64,000 nt of DNA from Patagioenas fasciata (taxonomy: Eukaryota; Chordata; Aves; Columbiformes; Columbidae), in NCBI RefSeq assembly GCF_037038585.1, contig NC_092522.1, positions 51,895,661 to 51,959,660 of the forward strand, given 5' to 3'. Positions within the stretch are counted from its first letter, which is position 1; the number at the start of each line of letters is the position of its first letter. Under the pieces are notes generated by a model. The model saw only the letters and a list, made by a program, of their open reading frames with translations. It made no database searches and was not told the DNA's origin. A program made the position numbers and the translations under genes. Below are positions 62,101 through 64,000 of the stretch, piece by piece.

Positions 62101-63935
62101 CAGCGGAAGTCAGGTCTGAAAGTCTCTGCTCCCGCGTCCCGGCTCTTCCCTCTTCCACCTCCTGACCCGCCGGTGGCTGAGCTGCGCTGGCAGCTGCCGC
62201 GCAGGGGGAAGGCAACGCTCGGCCTCTCCGAGGTGTTCCTGTGTTAAGCTTTGTGAGATTCCTGCCTTGCTCAAAGCTAGGTGGGATTTGCAGGACTGGT
62301 AAGGGCTCAAATAGTATCGTTTTCATTTATTATGCCTTAAATTTCCTGTGAAGTAAATCAAAAGTCAGCTAAAGAAATTGCAACATTTCTCAGAGCTGGA
62401 AAAACACTGTTTACCGTTTGTATGCCTGTCATCAGCTTTGGCATCCTCGTGTCATTTACAGGCATTCCACTTAGGTTTTCTGCTCTGTTGCATTCTTTAT
62501 GATTTATAAAAATACCCTTGTAATATACTGTGATGATTGTGTATCCGGAGCAAGCATCTTTCATTGTCAGGAAGTTAAATCTTACAACACTGTGCTAAAA
62601 GTAGAGCAGTACAGTGGGGTGTGTGTGAGGAAAGTGAGGTCCCGCCTTGCCCAAGACTTCCCCAGGAAAGCAGTGCGAGGACACCTTGGAGCACAGCACG
62701 GAGCTCCTGCCAGGCTTGCTCTAAAACCGCTGCTGGGCAAGGTCTGCTTTGAGTTGTACTTTGTGAGAGAAGTTGTGAGAAAGCTCAGCTAAAAAACTTG
62801 CTGTGTCAGTGGACGTGAGTATTGCATCTGAAAATCTTGAAGGTCCTTTTTGTAGTTTATTCAGTACTCAGGCTTGAGAGGAATGGGTTAGCTGGGAGCG
62901 GGCTGTGGAGTTAGAAGTTGCTGAAGCTAAGAATATTGTTATGATTTAAACTAATCCTTCTGGCACACAGTTTTGTAGCTTGGCTGTCTAACTCGTTGTG
63001 GCAGAGGTAGCGTGCACTGCTTTGTGTGAGCTGGCACCTAAACCTGGGTGTTTTTTTGTGCTTTTAGATGCCAGGCTGGCTGACCAAATTCTTATCTCTG
63101 GCTATTGTTGCCAACACTTAAGTGCGTGCAGGCTGTGCTGGTAGCAGTGGGAGTCCTCTCGCTAATGTTTAAGTGCTGTTCTGCACCCTCTTTCTGTTCT
63201 CCTAGTCTATGAACTAAAATGTAAGCCAGGAAATTTTATATTAGTTTATGTAAGTGTGGGGTTTATTAATGAAGCTAGTTGTTAAAAAGTTAAAATAAGG
63301 CAGTAAAATACAGTTAACTAATTGCTAGTGTCCAAAAGAAGCATGTGCTATGTCAGCAGCCCTCTCAAGATGGTACATTAGAATTCAAATAATAGTAAAT
63401 GTGTTAAAGATTACATCACTATTTTTTACAAGTTCTCCGTAGTGCTTGATAAGCCTGGGCAAGTAGTTTTGATACCAACATTGAACTGTCTTAACACAGC
63501 TGAAAGGGATCTTGTCCTGACTTGGTTACTGAGACACACATGTGTTGTGCATTTGTATCCAGTTATAGTAAACCAAGAGACATCTCAAAGCTATTTGTAT
63601 AGCTTTGTGTAGCTTAGTTTCAAGTAATTATTATGTATACGTGCTAGTTTCATGTAAGTGCTCTTCATTATGAAGTCTTTTGGAGCAAATTACTTTATTT
63701 ATAACCAGCTTTCATAATATTAAATTCCTGTTTCTTCTTACTGGAGTACAATTGGTGTAAAATTTGTTAATATCTTCTTTCTCATATTTGTAGAATTAGT
63801 AATCCAGTGTAATTTTTAGTAAACAGAAGCATTTTTTGTATTAAAATTAGATGTGTTTCATATGTCTTAGTTGTTAATGCAGTTTTAATTTGGACGTGTA
63901 TTTTCTCAAATGTGCATCACTGGGATGCTTTTCAG
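62076..63935 (+). other. Probable intron or intergenic sequence after the island
   Basis: G+C falls gradually from the island to AT-rich DNA. No recognised exon, repeat or conserved motif. If the donor at 62075 is used, this would be the first intron of the neighbour gene. Confidence 0.35.
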
Positions 63936-63989
63936 GTGAGACTGATGCACTTTTCACCTCCCACCATCAGTGTCACAGATGAATTAAAG
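63936..63989 (+). CDS. Weak candidate exon at the window edge
   Basis: A stretch preceded by CTTTTCAG and followed by GTCAGC. It contains ATG at 63945 and reads MHFSPPTISVTDELK in phase 0; the frame stays open upstream to the acceptor and downstream to the window end. I do not recognise the protein, and it does not look like the start of RNASET2. Splice-like signals of this quality occur by chance. Confidence 0.2.
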
Positions 63990-64000
63990 GTCAGCTTGAG

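Noticed and set aside
61602-62326. Overlapping frames of 80-139 codons on both strands in the second CpG island
   Set aside because: Same composition effect; none has a signal peptide or known domain. A 5' exon may lie here but its coding content cannot be shown.
1-64000. CRISPR arrays, tRNA or rRNA genes, bacterial-type operons
   Set aside because: Nothing with the needed repeat spacing, cloverleaf boxes or rRNA sequence was seen; the window is ordinary vertebrate nuclear DNA.

Overview
The window is vertebrate nuclear DNA, almost certainly from a bird. The evidence is several CR1 LINE fragments with the avian 3' end, solo LTRs of the type common in bird genomes, small introns and two isolated CpG islands. 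The species cannot be named from the sequence.

One protein-coding gene can be built completely. It is CEP43 (also FGFR1OP or FOP), a centrosome and centriolar-satellite protein, on the minus strand from 54299 (ATG) to 29386 (stop). I read 12 coding exons by splice signals, reading phase and similarity to human CEP43. Together they make 1113 nt, or 370 codons plus stop, with no frame break. Eleven introns separate them; intron 9 has a GC-AG donor. The human 60-nt alternative exon (human residues 174-193) has no counterpart I could find. The promoter lies in a CpG island at about 53.76-54.56 kb. The 3' UTR runs below 29386, and one plausible poly(A) signal is at 27173-27178.

From 1 to about 27 kb I see no gene: AT-rich intergenic sequence with one CR1 fragment (9.1-9.6 kb), one solo LTR (17.24-17.88 kb) and a long decayed CR1 copy (22.0 to at least 24.35 kb) that still shows endonuclease and reverse-transcriptase remnants. 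CCR6, which follows CEP43 in mammals, is not in the window. From 29 to 54 kb the CEP43 introns hold two CR1 fragments in intron 8 and intron 6, a third in intron 1, an LTR in intron 7, and two LTR-type elements side by side in intron 1. The solo LTRs at 17.2 and 48.1 kb are the same family, each with a perfect 5-bp target duplication.

From 54.6 to 61.5 kb is a second intergenic stretch with a GATA/GACA microsatellite and an old LTR. A second CpG island at about 61.56-62.10 kb, ending in a good plus-strand splice donor at 62075/62076, is the likely promoter and 5' exon of a divergent neighbour. Mammalian gene order suggests RNASET2, but no RNASET2 coding sequence can be recognised before the window ends. 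I found no clear new biological system; the most unusual points concern CEP43 splicing and the repeat insertions around it.
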